A stretch of DNA of 16,558 nucleotides from Actinomycetes bacterium. Its GTDB lineage: Bacteria > Actinomycetota > Thermoleophilia > Solirubrobacterales > 70-9. The position numbers and the translations under genes were made by a program. The stretch is taken from NCBI GenBank assembly GCA_023436605.1, contig JAEZIQ010000082.1, positions 1 to 16,558 of the forward strand, given 5' to 3'. The notes under the pieces are model-generated. The model searched no databases and was not told the origin of the DNA. It saw only the letters and a program-made list of their open reading frames with translations. This document shows positions 7,780 through 15,494 of the stretch, piece after piece; positions within the stretch are counted from its first letter, which is position 1; each line of letters begins with the position of its first letter.

Positions 7780-9159
7780 ATGAGCGGAGACGCCCGCGCG
7801 CACGCCTACCGCAACGTAATCGTCACGGCGGCCACGGCCGGCCTGGCCGGACTTCTGTTCGGATACGACACCGGCGTCATCGCCGGGGCGCTGCTGCAGA
7901 TCACCCCTGATTTCGGTCTCGGTTCCTTCGAATCGGGGCTGGTCGTCGGCGCGGTCCCGATCGGCGCGGTGCTAGGTGCCTGGATCGCCTCCTCGACCGC
8001 CGACAGGTACGGCCGACGATCACTGATCCTCGCCGCCGGCATCATCTTCATCATCGGGGCGATCGTCTCGGCGCTTTCGCCCGACACCTTGATCCTGGTC
8101 GCCTCCCGGGTGGTGATCGGTGTCGCAATCGGTGTCGCCTCGGCGGTCGCTCCGGTTTACATCAGTGAAGTGGCACCACCTGACATCCGCGGGCGACTCG
8201 TCACCTTCTTCCAGCTTGCCGTCACCGTCGGGATCCTGGTCGCTTACCTGGTCGGCCTCGGGTTCGCAAATACGGACGAGGGTTGGCGCTGGATGCTGGG
8301 GGTCGGCGCCATCCCCGCGCTGGCCCTGGTGATCGGCATCGTCCGGCTGCCACCCAGTCCGCGCTGGCTGCTGATGGTCAACCGCGAGGACGACGCCCGC
8401 GCCGCGCTCCACCGGGTCCGCACCGAAGGCCCCGAACAGATCGAACTGGAGATCAAAGAGATCCAGGCCAGCATGGCCGTCAGCGAGGGTTCATGGAGGG
8501 ACCTGCTCGCGCCAGCCGTCAAGGCCGCGCTCGTGGTTGGCATCGGACTGGCAATCCTCCAGCAGATCACCGGAATCAACACCGTCATCTATTACGCCCC
8601 GACGATCATCCAGGCAACCGGAATCGACTCTGACTTCTCCTCGATTCTCGCCTCGCTCGGGGTCGGCATCATCAACGTGGTCATGACCGTGGTCGCCCTG
8701 CGACTGCTCGATTCGAAGGGCCGGAGGGAGATGCTCTTCATCGGGGTTTCCGGCATCTCGCTCTCGCTGTTCCTGCTCGGACTCGCCTTCCTGATCGGGG
8801 CCGACAAGACCTTCGCCACCGTGATGGCGATCGGCAGCCTGATGCTGTTCGTCTCCTCGTTCGCGATCTCGCTGGGTCCGATCTTCTGGTTGCTGAACGC
8901 GGAGATCTACCCGCTCTCGGTCCGGAGCAAGGCGGCCTCGGCCGGAACCATGACCAACTGGTTCTTCAACTTTCTCGTGTCGCTCACCTTCCTGCCCCTG
9001 ATCGACCTGCTTTCGCGGACCGGAGCCTTCTGGTTCTACGGGGCGATCGGCCTGGTCACCCTCTGGTTCTGCTGGAAATTCGTGCCCGAGACCAAGGGCC
9101 GAAGCCTCGAACAGATCAACAACATCTTCGAGACGCGCGCCAAGACAAGGTCCAGGTAG
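7780..9159 (+). CDS. Sugar porter family MFS transporter
   Basis: A 459-residue, twelve-helix permease of the sugar porter family (XylE/GalP/GLUT type), expected to move a hexose, pentose or polyol across the inner membrane, usually with protons. Family signatures are all present: GLLFGYDTGVIAGAL (24-38), the DRYGRR loop (75-80), PSPRWLL (192-198), QQITGIN (261-267), a second G-R-R loop SKGRRE, and PETKGRSLEQI (436-446) at the cytosolic C-terminus. The substrate cannot be told from sequence. ATG 7780 has a strong ribosome binding site (GGAGG at 7770-7774, 5-base spacing), so upstream in-frame starts are not used. It is transcribed alone, divergent from ycaQ, and followed by a terminator-like hairpin. 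No sugar-metabolism gene sits beside it. Confidence 0.93.
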   Translation: MSGDARAHAYRNVIVTAATAGLAGLLFGYDTGVIAGALLQITPDFGLGSFESGLVVGAVPIGAVLGAWIASSTADRYGRRSLILAAGIIFIIGAIVSALSPDTLILVASRVVIGVAIGVASAVAPVYISEVAPPDIRGRLVTFFQLAVTVGILVAYLVGLGFANTDEGWRWMLGVGAIPALALVIGIVRLPPSPRWLLMVNREDDARAALHRVRTEGPEQIELEIKEIQASMAVSEGSWRDLLAPAVKAALVVGIGLAILQQITGINTVIYYAPTIIQATGIDSDFSSILASLGVGIINVVMTVVALRLLDSKGRREMLFIGVSGISLSLFLLGLAFLIGADKTFATVMAIGSLMLFVSSFAISLGPIFWLLNAEIYPLSVRSKAASAGTMTNWFFNFLVSLTFLPLIDLLSRTGAFWFYGAIGLVTLWFCWKFVPETKGRSLEQINNIFETRAKTRSR

Positions 9160-9181
9160 TTCCGCACCTCCACTTGACGGA

Positions 9182-9219
9182 GCCCCTCCCAACCGTTCTC
9201 TGCTTCAAATGGGAGGGGC
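9182..9219 (+). terminator. Terminator-like hairpin after the MFS gene
   Basis: GCCCCTCCCA (9182-9191) pairs perfectly with TGGGAGGGGC (9210-9219) across an 18-base loop. It lies 22 bases after the MFS stop. There is no T-run after it, as is common for actinobacterial terminators. Confidence 0.6.
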
Positions 9220-9230
9220 GGGTTCGCGCG

Positions 9231-9254
9231 GTCATCCGGCGCAGACCGGATGAC
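9231..9254. promoter_or_regulatory. Perfect 9-6-9 inverted repeat, possible operator or second hairpin
   Basis: GTCATCCGG, six bases, CCGGATGAC. If transcription starts at the ATG at 9271, the dyad spans -40 to -17, covering the -35 region, which suits a repressor site. It could also be a second transcription-end hairpin for the MFS gene. It contains an in-frame ATG (9250) that would add seven residues to the acetyltransferase. Confidence 0.45.
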
Positions 9255-9257
9255 ATT

Positions 9258-9263
9258 TAAGAT
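9258..9263 (+). promoter_or_regulatory. Candidate -10 element (TAAGAT), leaderless, for the acetyltransferase pair
   Basis: TAAGAT followed by seven bases and ATG at 9271, with no Shine-Dalgarno sequence between. It fits the same TANNNT leaderless arrangement seen at other gene starts in this window. Confidence 0.45.
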
Positions 9264-9270
9264 GTTCGTT

Positions 9271-9813
9271 ATGTCCCAGACGCCCTCCTGCTCGATTCGG
9301 GACTTTCGGATCGAGGACGCCGAAGCGGTTCACCGCTGGTTCAACAACAGAGAAGCCACGAAGACTCTGATGGAACAGCGCGAGTCCTTCGGGATGGAGA
9401 ACGCCGAGGGCTGGACCCGAGCGGCGATGAAGCAGGACGGCGAGGACCGCAAGTACGCGATCGAAGTACCGGGGATCGAGCAGCCGGTTGGGTTCACGGC
9501 GCTCTACGGACTTTTCCGCCAGACCGCGCCGGAGCTGGGCTGCCTGATCGGTGACGAAGTGCGGGGCAAGGGTGTGGGCCGCTGGGCCGAGCGGCTGACC
9601 GTGACCAAAGCCTTCGAAGAGTTCGGTGCCCACCGGATCTACGGGCGAATTCCCGCCTTCAACACCGCCGCCAAGAAGGTCGTCAGCGCCCAGGGCTGGA
9701 CCTACGAAGGCAACATGCCCAACCACATCCGACGGCCCGACGGCACCCTGCTCGACTGCGAGATCTGGGGCGCCTCGCCCGAACAGTTCTTCGCGGCGGT
9801 CGAGCAGTGGTGA
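9271..9813 (+). CDS. RimJ/RimL-like GNAT acetyltransferase
   Basis: A 180-residue single-domain GNAT protein. It opens with SIRDFRIEDAEAVHRWFNN (8-26), typical of RimJ/RimL-type enzymes that acetylate ribosomal-protein N-termini or small molecules. The acetyl-CoA motif is RGKGVGRWAERLTVTKAF (98-115), followed by HRIYGRI--FNTAAKKVVSAQGWTYEG (121-147), where Asn131 occupies the usual conserved position. The acceptor is unknown. In-frame ATGs at 9250 and 9262 exist, but 9271 is favoured because similarity begins there and a -10 element sits seven bases upstream. The next gene starts 20 bases after its stop, so the two are likely co-transcribed. Confidence 0.85.
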   Translation: MSQTPSCSIRDFRIEDAEAVHRWFNNREATKTLMEQRESFGMENAEGWTRAAMKQDGEDRKYAIEVPGIEQPVGFTALYGLFRQTAPELGCLIGDEVRGKGVGRWAERLTVTKAFEEFGAHRIYGRIPAFNTAAKKVVSAQGWTYEGNMPNHIRRPDGTLLDCEIWGASPEQFFAAVEQW

Positions 9814-9832
9814 GTCGGTACCCGGAGTCCAG

Positions 9833-10843
9833 TTGAAGCTGACCGCAGAGCTGGTGGCCGATGGGGGGCGTGCTTCGAGCGGTCCTGACTTCTTCCGTTC
9901 GGCGGAGTTCCTCGAGGCTGAGGGCACGACCCACTCAATGCTGATCTTCGAGGCCGGCGACGAAACCGAACTCGTTGCTTCCGCCCCGCTCGTGGTCCGC
10001 GAGATTCCCGGTACTGACCGGCTCGACGCGATCTCTCCTTACGGATACCCGGGCCTCGCGATCTCGGACGGGCCCCTGCTCCGGCACGACTTCCCGATCG
10101 ATCCAGGCTCGATCGATTTCTCCGAGACCGGTCTGGTCACCGTCTTCCTCCGCCACGCGCTCGAAGGTGGGCCACCCCCGACCGGCGACTCACCGCTGGC
10201 CGGCGCGACCGCCCGCAACGTCTGCCTGCTTTCCGATCCGGCGAAGCCCCGCAAGAGCCGCGCCTCGGACCGCCAGCAGATCCGCAAGAACCTGAAACGC
10301 GGCTGCTCGGTCGAGATCATTCCCGGGCCGGAGTCCACGGCCGAACAGCGGGCTGGGTTCTTCACCGCCTACACCGAGACGATGGTCCGCACGAAAGCCG
10401 CCGAGCGTTATTTCTTCAGCGAGCGTTATTTCGACCTGATCCTCTCGGCCGAGGGCACCTGGCTTTTTCTGCTCCGGGGACCGGAGGACGAAGCCGGAGC
10501 GGACGGCACCCGGCCGGTTGGCGCCGCTTCGATCGCCGCTCTCAGTGACGGACTGCTCCACTACTACCTCTCCGGCACCGCTGACGCCCACCTCAAGGGT
10601 GCCCCGATGAAGAACGTGATCGAGGAGATGATCGAGTTCGGGGCCGAGCGGGAACTGGCGGTCAACTTCGGCGGCGGCATCGCCCCCGGTGACGCCCTCG
10701 AAGAGTTCAAGCGCGGTTTTGCCAACACGGAAGTCCAGTGGTTTACCTCCGAAATCACCTGCGACCCCGAAGCCAGCGCCACCCTCACCGCCGAACTCGC
10801 CGCCAACGGCACCCCCGGCTTCTTTCCTCCCTACAGAAGCTGA
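9833..10843 (+). CDS. FemAB/BioF2-like GNAT-fold acyltransferase
   Basis: A 336-residue protein with the shape of the FemAB-like/Acetyltransf_6 group. A variable N-terminal half (PYGYPGLAISDGPLL, 69-83) is followed by a basic helix RKSRASDRQQIRKNLKR (140-156), the FFTAYTETMVRTKAAERYFFSERYFDLI segment (176-203), and a GNAT core with VGAASIAALSDGLLHYYLSGTADAH (229-253) and MKNVIEEMIEFGAERELAVNFGGG (259-282). Relatives transfer amino-acyl or acyl groups during cell-envelope or polysaccharide building; the substrate here is unknown. The frame is open back to 9626 over the previous gene, but TTG 9833 has a ribosome binding site (GGAG at 9824-9827, 5-base spacing) and no ATG or GTG fits better. It ends 70 bases from the convergent DUF3105 gene. 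Confidence 0.78.
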   Translation: MKLTAELVADGGRASSGPDFFRSAEFLEAEGTTHSMLIFEAGDETELVASAPLVVREIPGTDRLDAISPYGYPGLAISDGPLLRHDFPIDPGSIDFSETGLVTVFLRHALEGGPPPTGDSPLAGATARNVCLLSDPAKPRKSRASDRQQIRKNLKRGCSVEIIPGPESTAEQRAGFFTAYTETMVRTKAAERYFFSERYFDLILSAEGTWLFLLRGPEDEAGADGTRPVGAASIAALSDGLLHYYLSGTADAHLKGAPMKNVIEEMIEFGAERELAVNFGGGIAPGDALEEFKRGFANTEVQWFTSEITCDPEASATLTAELAANGTPGFFPPYRS

Positions 10844-10913
10844 TCCGACCGGAGCCGACCCAACCATCAGTGGACCGGCGGGTTCTTCCTGGAGGCGGGG
10901 CGAAGCTCGCCGA
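10844..10913. other. Convergent intergenic gap
   Basis: Seventy bases between the ends of two converging genes. It holds a short GGCGA-AGC-TCGCC hairpin (10899-10911) just past the DUF3105 stop on the minus strand. With five base pairs and no T-run following in that direction, it is too weak to call a terminator with confidence. Confidence 0.3.
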
Positions 10914-11630
10914 CTACCTATTTTCTCCGAAGGAGGGCCCGCTCAAGGCGGGGAAGCCGTCCATCGGTTCGCGGCCCTGGCCCCAGTGGGCGACCCCGAA
11001 GGCGTTGATCGCGTCGAGGGTCTTCTGGCCCCGGTATTCCGGGCAGGCGATCAGGTTGCGCCAGGTTGTGGCGGCGACCGCATAAGGCATGTCCGGGTTG
11101 GGGAAGAGCAGCGAAGCCGAGTAGGCCGAGTCATAGAGGCCCTTGAGGGCGAGCTGGTCTGCCTCCGGCAGGTTGGGCGCGTACTGGATTGCCACCCGGC
11201 CGTGTTCCAGCGAGTGGACCACCGCGACCTGGGCGGCGGGATCGGCCCAGGCACCGTCTGCCTGCTGGAGGGGAGGTGAAATGTGATCGCCCGAGGTCGG
11301 GGGCACCGTTCCGTAGGAAGGCCGAGGGTCATCGGGGGAAAGGTGGTCGAACCCTTCTTCCGGCAGGTTTTCGTGAACCACACATTCGGCAGCCTCCGCG
11401 GTGGCCGCAAGGTCGGTTGACGCTGACGCCGTGAACGGGGTTCCCTCGCGGTCGTCCGGGGTCAGTTCGTTGCTCGAGCCGGAGGCACTGGAAATGTGGG
11501 CGGAGCCGCCGTCATCGCCACCCGAGCCGAGGGCGACATAGACCCCGGCGATGATGAAGAGCAGGAAGACGGCACCGATCAGATAGCCGACCTTGGTCGG
11601 CTTGCCCGGACTGGAAGTTCCTTCAGCCAA
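10914..11630 (-). CDS. Membrane-anchored DUF3105 protein
   Basis: A 238-residue protein with one membrane helix near the N-terminus (about residues 14-35, YLIGAVFLLFIIAGVYVAL) and a low-complexity Ser/Gly-rich linker. The C-terminal domain has DUF3105 features: VPPTSGDH (109-116), VVHSLEHGRVAIQY (137-150) and TTWRNLIACPEY (188-199). Cys83 and Cys196 flank the domain and might pair. The domain is expected outside the membrane. DUF3105 has no established biochemical role; it is common in actinobacteria. The start is TTG at 11630, eight bases after the metF stop, with only a weak GG-rich stretch as ribosome binding site, so read-through from metF is likely. No closer ATG or GTG start fits before the membrane helix. 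Confidence 0.85.
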   Translation of the reverse strand: MAEGTSSPGKPTKVGYLIGAVFLLFIIAGVYVALGSGGDDGGSAHISSASGSSNELTPDDREGTPFTASASTDLAATAEAAECVVHENLPEEGFDHLSPDDPRPSYGTVPPTSGDHISPPLQQADGAWADPAAQVAVVHSLEHGRVAIQYAPNLPEADQLALKGLYDSAYSASLLFPNPDMPYAVAATTWRNLIACPEYRGQKTLDAINAFGVAHWGQGREPMDGFPALSGPSFGENR

Positions 11631-11638
11631 TCCGGGGC

Positions 11639-12544
11639 CTACCGGGTCAGCGACTGGCCGCGGGCACCACGCCAGGGCTGGGCCGCACGAAGTGCGCCCA
11701 ACACCGCTCGGGTAGCCGGCGCCTTGTTCAGGGCGTAGAAATGAATCCCCGGCGCTCCCGCGGCGAGCAGTTCGGCGCTCTGCTGGGCGGCGTAGGCGAC
11801 GCCAAGGTTGAACTCGGCCTCGGGATCTCCCTCGGCGGCCAGCATCGCAGCCTCCAGATCGACCGGAATGCTCGCGTCACAGAGGGAGCAGATCCGCTTG
11901 GTATGTGCGTATCCGGTGACCGGGATGATCCCGGCCAGAATCGGAACCTCGATGCCCTTGGCCCGGGCGGCGTCGACGAAATCGAAGTAGGCCCGGTTGT
12001 CGAAGAAGAGCTGGGTGATCAGGAACTCGGCTCCCGAGTCGACCTTGCTCTTCAGATAGTTCAGGTCGGTGTCGAGGTCCGGCGCTTCGGGATGGACCTC
12101 GGGGAAGCAGGCCCCGCCGATCGAGAAGTCGTACTTCGAACTGATGTGGGCGGCCAGTTCGGCGGCGCTGCCGAAGCCGCCCTCGGGCTGCACGAAGTCC
12201 GTCTCACCCTTGGGCGGATCACCGCGCAGGGCGAAGATGTTGTCGATTCCGGCTTCCCGAAGCCGGTCGAGCGTGGCGTCCAGGCCTTCCGCGGTTTCCC
12301 CGACGCAACTGAGGTGGGCCATCACCTCGAGACCGACCTCGTCTTTAAGGGCGGTGGTGATGTCAACCGTGCCGTCACGCGTCGAGCCACCAGCCCCGTA
12401 GGTCACAGAGACGAAATCCAGTTCGAGCTCGGCCAGCTGGCGGGCCGTGTCGAAGAGCTGGACGCGACCTTCGTCGGTCTTCGGGGGAAAGAACTCCACC
12501 GAGAAGACCGGCCGTTTCGAGCCGATTATCTCTCCGATGCGCAT
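11639..12544 (-). CDS. metF: Methylenetetrahydrofolate reductase
   Basis: A 301-residue flavoprotein of the MetF/MTHFR family that reduces 5,10-methylene-tetrahydrofolate to 5-methyl-tetrahydrofolate, the methyl donor for methionine synthesis. Conserved elements are SVEFFPPKT (15-23, with catalytic Glu17), FVSVTYGAGGSTR (44-56), AHLSC (76-80), NIFALRGDPP (102-111, with Asp109), GGACFPEVHPEA, FLITQLFFDN and PGIHFYALNKA. Length is normal for bacterial MetF, without the eukaryotic regulatory domain. ATG 12544 has no ribosome binding site, but TAGGCT lies six bases upstream, suggesting a leaderless transcript. The DUF3105 gene follows after 8 bases. No S-box or B12 element is visible in the short upstream gap. 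Confidence 0.96.
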   Translation of the reverse strand: MRIGEIIGSKRPVFSVEFFPPKTDEGRVQLFDTARQLAELELDFVSVTYGAGGSTRDGTVDITTALKDEVGLEVMAHLSCVGETAEGLDATLDRLREAGIDNIFALRGDPPKGETDFVQPEGGFGSAAELAAHISSKYDFSIGGACFPEVHPEAPDLDTDLNYLKSKVDSGAEFLITQLFFDNRAYFDFVDAARAKGIEVPILAGIIPVTGYAHTKRICSLCDASIPVDLEAAMLAAEGDPEAEFNLGVAYAAQQSAELLAAGAPGIHFYALNKAPATRAVLGALRAAQPWRGARGQSLTR

Positions 12545-12550
12545 CGGGAA

Positions 12551-12556
12551 AGCCTA
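12551..12556 (-). promoter_or_regulatory. Candidate -10 element (TAGGCT), leaderless, for metF
   Basis: Minus-strand TAGGCT, six bases, then ATG at 12544. The same hexamer precedes the HD-GYP/LuxR start. No Shine-Dalgarno sequence is present. Confidence 0.45.
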
Positions 12557-12588
12557 GCCAAACCAGGGAGTTCGTCCCGGCTGATGGG

Positions 12589-12607
12589 AAAAACTGAAGG
12601 AATCAGT
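12589..12607 (-). terminator. Small terminator-like hairpin after the glycan operon
   Basis: On the minus strand ACTGA-TTCCT-TCAGT overlaps the stop codon of the sugar-phosphate transferase gene. The last T of the stem begins a run of five Ts. The stem is only five base pairs, so this is a weak intrinsic terminator at best. Confidence 0.35.
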
Positions 12608-13166
12608 CCGGGGCGAGACCCTGGCCGGTCACGGCCAGCCAGACGGTCCGGCGAAGGATCTCGAGGTCGAGCCTGAGCGAACGATTCTCGACGTACTCGA
12701 TGTCGAGTTCGATTCTCTCGCCCCAGGGAATCCCAGCCCGGCCCTGGACCTGCGCCCACCCCGTGATCCCGGGCCGGACTTCGTGACGCCGGTGCTGATG
12801 CGGGGTGTAATCGGCAACCTGGGCCGGGATTGTCGGACGGGGTCCGACCAGCGCCATCTCTCCCCGCCAGACGTTGACCAGGTTCGGCAGTTCATCCAGC
12901 GAGGTGCGGCGCAGCCAGCGACCGACCCGGGTCACCCTCGGGTCCTCGCGTCCGACCACGGTGCCCACCCCGACCGGGTCCGAACCCGGAACCATGGTCC
13001 GCAGTTTCAGCATCTCGAATTCCTCGCCGTCCTTGCCGACCCTGGTCTGGCGGTAGATCGCGCCGCCTCCGCCCTCGAGCCGGATCAGGATCGCGCAGAT
13101 GACCATCAGCGGCGCGGTCAGCGTCAGGACGATCCCGGTGATCAGTTTTTCCAGGCCCCGGTTCAC
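12603..13166 (-). CDS. Short undecaprenyl-phosphate sugar-1-phosphate transferase
   Basis: A 187-residue bacterial sugar transferase (PF02397 type) with a single N-terminal membrane-embedded helix (about 8-30), the small monotopic form rather than the large WbaP form. It transfers a sugar-phosphate from a nucleotide sugar to undecaprenyl phosphate, starting a glycan on the inner membrane. Motifs are YRQTRVGKDG (38-47), MLKLRTM (52-58), the catalytic pair in SLDELPNLVNVWRGEMALVGPRP (D91, E92), and RPGITGWAQVQGR (131-143). The sugar is not predictable. The frame extends to 13223, but GTG 13166 overlaps the upstream GT2 stop as GTGA and has a good ribosome binding site (GGAGGG, 6-base spacing). 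It is the last gene of the three-gene glycan operon. Confidence 0.93.
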   Translation of the reverse strand: MNRGLEKLITGIVLTLTAPLMVICAILIRLEGGGGAIYRQTRVGKDGEEFEMLKLRTMVPGSDPVGVGTVVGREDPRVTRVGRWLRRTSLDELPNLVNVWRGEMALVGPRPTIPAQVADYTPHQHRRHEVRPGITGWAQVQGRAGIPWGERIELDIEYVENRSLRLDLEILRRTVWLAVTGQGLAPD

Positions 13167-14341
13167 CTGGTTCCCTCCGCCTTTTCCCAGGCACCGGGCG
13201 GACCCTGTCGCCAGCGGTCCCACAGACCGAGGGCGATCGAGAGAGTCACCTCGACGTAGTAACGGGCGATCCGGAAGGGCAGGATCGGGACCCAGCGACC
13301 GAGCAGGGCGCCGACCAGCAACAGGACCTGAAGCAGCATGGTCAGCCCGTAGAACCAGCCCTGGCCGAGCAGGGCGAGGTTGGTGAAGAAAGCGATCAGG
13401 TGAAGTGCCGGGCTGAGGTAGCGAAGCAGCCGGTGCGAGATCAGTTCGAAGAGGTAAAGCGGCGGGTAGCCGCGCGGGTCGATCATGCCCTCCCCGATCA
13501 CGATGTCCCAGAGGCCGATCATCATGCGGCGCTTGCGGGCAAGTTCACCCTCAAGGCTCGGCACCAGCTTTTCGCTCGCCCGGGCCCGCGGCCGGTAGAG
13601 CGAGGCCAGTCCCCGCTTGGCGAGAAGGAACGGGAAGGAGAGGTCGTGGCTGCCGGAAGGCTCGAGCGGGATGTAGGCACTGGCCCGCACCACGTAGATC
13701 GCGCCGTTTCCGGCGGTCACTCCGGCCAGTTCCGACTCCATCTCGCGGATCCGCATCTCGTACCGCCAGTAGGCGCCTTCAAGGTTGCCACCGTCCGGAC
13801 CGGTAAAGCGGACCTGACCGCAGACGTACCCGACCCGCTCGTCGCGGAAGGGGTCGATCAGTTCGTTCAGGGCGTCGGGCTGCCAGGTCGAGTTAGCGTC
13901 CGAGAAGGCGAGCAGGCTGCCGGTCGCCGCTTCGGCCGCCGCGTTCTGAGCCGTGATCTTGCCGCCCCTGGGCAGGTCGAGGACCAGGTCCGCTCCGGCT
14001 TCACGCGCGATCTCGACAGTCCGGTCGGAAGAGCCGTCGGAGGCGACGATGATCTGCAGCAGCTCCCGCGGGTAATCGAGCTCGAGGGCGTTTCTTACTT
14101 TCGCCTCGATCACCGTTTCCTCGTTGTAAGCGGCGATGATCAGCGAGATCGAGGGCACGATCTCCTCTTCGGTATCGGGGTCGACCGGGGGCGGGATCTC
14201 GCTCAGCTTCCTCCCGCGCACCTTGCCGGCCCGACCGCCGAGTCCGATGAATTCGAGCAGCCAGAGGGCCACCGGGTAGCCGAGGTGGGTGAAGAAGAGC
14301 AGGCCGGCGCTGAGCCAGAAGAGGATGAAGACGACGATCAC
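13163..14341 (-). CDS. Membrane-bound family 2 glycosyltransferase
   Basis: A 392-residue inner-membrane GT2 enzyme. An N-terminal helix (about 2-32) is followed by a cytosolic GT-A domain: SISLIIAAYNEE (64-75), IIVASDGSSDRT (97-108), a metal-site-like SDAN (147-150), and GNGAIYVVRASAY (211-223). RKRRMMIGLWDIV (269-281) takes the place of the QxxRW-type acceptor motif. Two or three further helices lie near residues 305-365. The layout is like chain-forming or lipid-linked glycan transferases; donor and acceptor are unknown. GTG 14341 overlaps the GT4 stop as GTGA and has GAGGAG upstream (8-base spacing), so the longer open frame to 14422 is not used. Its stop in turn overlaps the sugar-phosphate transferase start. 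Confidence 0.9.
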   Translation of the reverse strand: MIVVFILFWLSAGLLFFTHLGYPVALWLLEFIGLGGRAGKVRGRKLSEIPPPVDPDTEEEIVPSISLIIAAYNEETVIEAKVRNALELDYPRELLQIIVASDGSSDRTVEIAREAGADLVLDLPRGGKITAQNAAAEAATGSLLAFSDANSTWQPDALNELIDPFRDERVGYVCGQVRFTGPDGGNLEGAYWRYEMRIREMESELAGVTAGNGAIYVVRASAYIPLEPSGSHDLSFPFLLAKRGLASLYRPRARASEKLVPSLEGELARKRRMMIGLWDIVIGEGMIDPRGYPPLYLFELISHRLLRYLSPALHLIAFFTNLALLGQGWFYGLTMLLQVLLLVGALLGRWVPILPFRIARYYVEVTLSIALGLWDRWRQGPPGAWEKAEGTR

Positions 14342-15471
14342 CCGAGCAGCTCCTCGTAGAGACCGATCGTCTGCCGGGCGATCCCGTCCCACGCGAAGGG
14401 ACCCTCGGCCGCGGCCCGGCAACTGGCTTCCAGCTTCTCGCGTTCGGCTTTCGCCCGGGGGCCGACCACCAGGTTCGACAGTTCCTCGGCGAGCGAATCG
14501 TGGTTGCCGGGCTCGACCAGCCGGGCCACCCCGTGCTCGTGCGCGACCTCGCCGATCCCGCCGACGTCGGAGACGATCATCGCCTTGCCGAAAGCGATGC
14601 CGGTGTAGAGGACCCCGGACTGCTCACCGTCGAGATAGGGCAGAACCAGCACGTCGGCCCGACGCATGATCGCCGGGATCTCGGCGTCCTCGACGAAGCG
14701 GGGCAGCCAGCGCACGTTCAGTCCGAGTTGAGCCGTCCGTTCGATCAGTTCGGTCAGATCCATGCGGGCGTTGCCAACGATCCAGAGTTCAGGAGGAACC
14801 TCGCCGGGTGGCGCGGACAGCTGTTCGGCCGCGCGGATCAACACGTCGATCCCCTTGTAAGGACGAAGCAGTCCAAAAAACAGGATGACCGGAGCGGGTC
14901 CCGATTCCAGTTCCGCCGGCAACGGCTTTTCTTCCGGCAGGTGAGTCAGGTAGTCGAATGCTCCGTGGGGGATCACCCGGACCTTTTCCTCGGGCAGGCC
15001 GACCTCGTCGACCAGTCGTGCGGCACCCCGGCGGGAGTGGGCGATCACCGCATCCATCGAACCGAAGACGTTCGCGGCTTCCCGCAGCTGGCGCCCGGTT
15101 GGGCCGGGCGGAAGGATGTAGTGCGCGGTCATCACCCTGGGCTGGCGCTTCGAGATCAGGCGGTAGTCGACCCGGGGCATCGTCAGCCACTGGTAGTGAC
15201 TGATCGTGCGGTCGGGGGCCGAGTCGAGCTTGCGGCGCAGCCGACGCATCTCGGGGAAGTGCTGGATTGCCTTGCTGAGCCGCCGGGCCCGCGGCGAGAT
15301 ACGACGGTAGAAGTCGAGGCTGACCTCGTAACCCTCGGCTTCGGGCACCGGGCCGTAGGTGAACTCCGAGGTGATCAGCTCGACCTCAGCGCCTTCCGCC
15401 GTCAGCGCAGCGGCCAGCGACCGGTCGTACGGCGGGGTGAAAGCCGAGGGGTCGATCAGCTTTACATTCAC
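14338..15471 (-). CDS. Family 4 glycosyltransferase
   Basis: A 377-residue GT-B glycosyltransferase, soluble or membrane-associated. The N-terminal half begins VKLIDPSAFTPPYDRSLAAAL (3-23), with MDAVIAHSRRGA (139-150) at the domain switch. The C-terminal half has ILFFGLLRPYKGIDVLIRA (196-214) and VLPYLDGEQSGVLYTGIAFGKAMIVSDVGG (276-305), the nucleotide-sugar binding region of GT4 enzymes; Glu283 is the likely first acid of the EX7E motif. The sugar is unknown. The open frame reaches 15528, but GTG 15471 starts exactly at the conserved strand and has a GATAAT -10 element seven bases upstream without a ribosome binding site. It is the first gene of the operon and is divergent from another GT2 gene. 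Confidence 0.92.
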   Translation of the reverse strand: MNVKLIDPSAFTPPYDRSLAAALTAEGAEVELITSEFTYGPVPEAEGYEVSLDFYRRISPRARRLSKAIQHFPEMRRLRRKLDSAPDRTISHYQWLTMPRVDYRLISKRQPRVMTAHYILPPGPTGRQLREAANVFGSMDAVIAHSRRGAARLVDEVGLPEEKVRVIPHGAFDYLTHLPEEKPLPAELESGPAPVILFFGLLRPYKGIDVLIRAAEQLSAPPGEVPPELWIVGNARMDLTELIERTAQLGLNVRWLPRFVEDAEIPAIMRRADVLVLPYLDGEQSGVLYTGIAFGKAMIVSDVGGIGEVAHEHGVARLVEPGNHDSLAEELSNLVVGPRAKAEREKLEASCRAAAEGPFAWDGIARQTIGLYEELLG

Positions 15472-15477
15472 GTTCGG

Positions 15478-15484
15478 GATTATC
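15478..15484. promoter_or_regulatory. Overlapping divergent -10 elements
   Basis: GATTATC is nearly symmetrical. On the minus strand GATAAT (15484-15479, five of six consensus bases) lies seven bases before GTG 15471. On the plus strand GATTAT (15478-15483) or TATCGT (15481-15486) lies before GTG 15495. The two promoters could not be occupied at once. Confidence 0.4.
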
Positions 15485-15494
15485 GTGGGCGAAG

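Noticed and set aside
7741..7803. N-terminal extension of the ycaQ-like gene to 7803
   Set aside because: It would overlap the MFS start and its ribosome binding site; conserved family sequence begins well downstream of GTG 7740.
11741..12676. 311-codon plus-strand frame opposite metF
   Set aside because: It is the antisense shadow of metF, which has all family motifs; the plus-strand product shows none.
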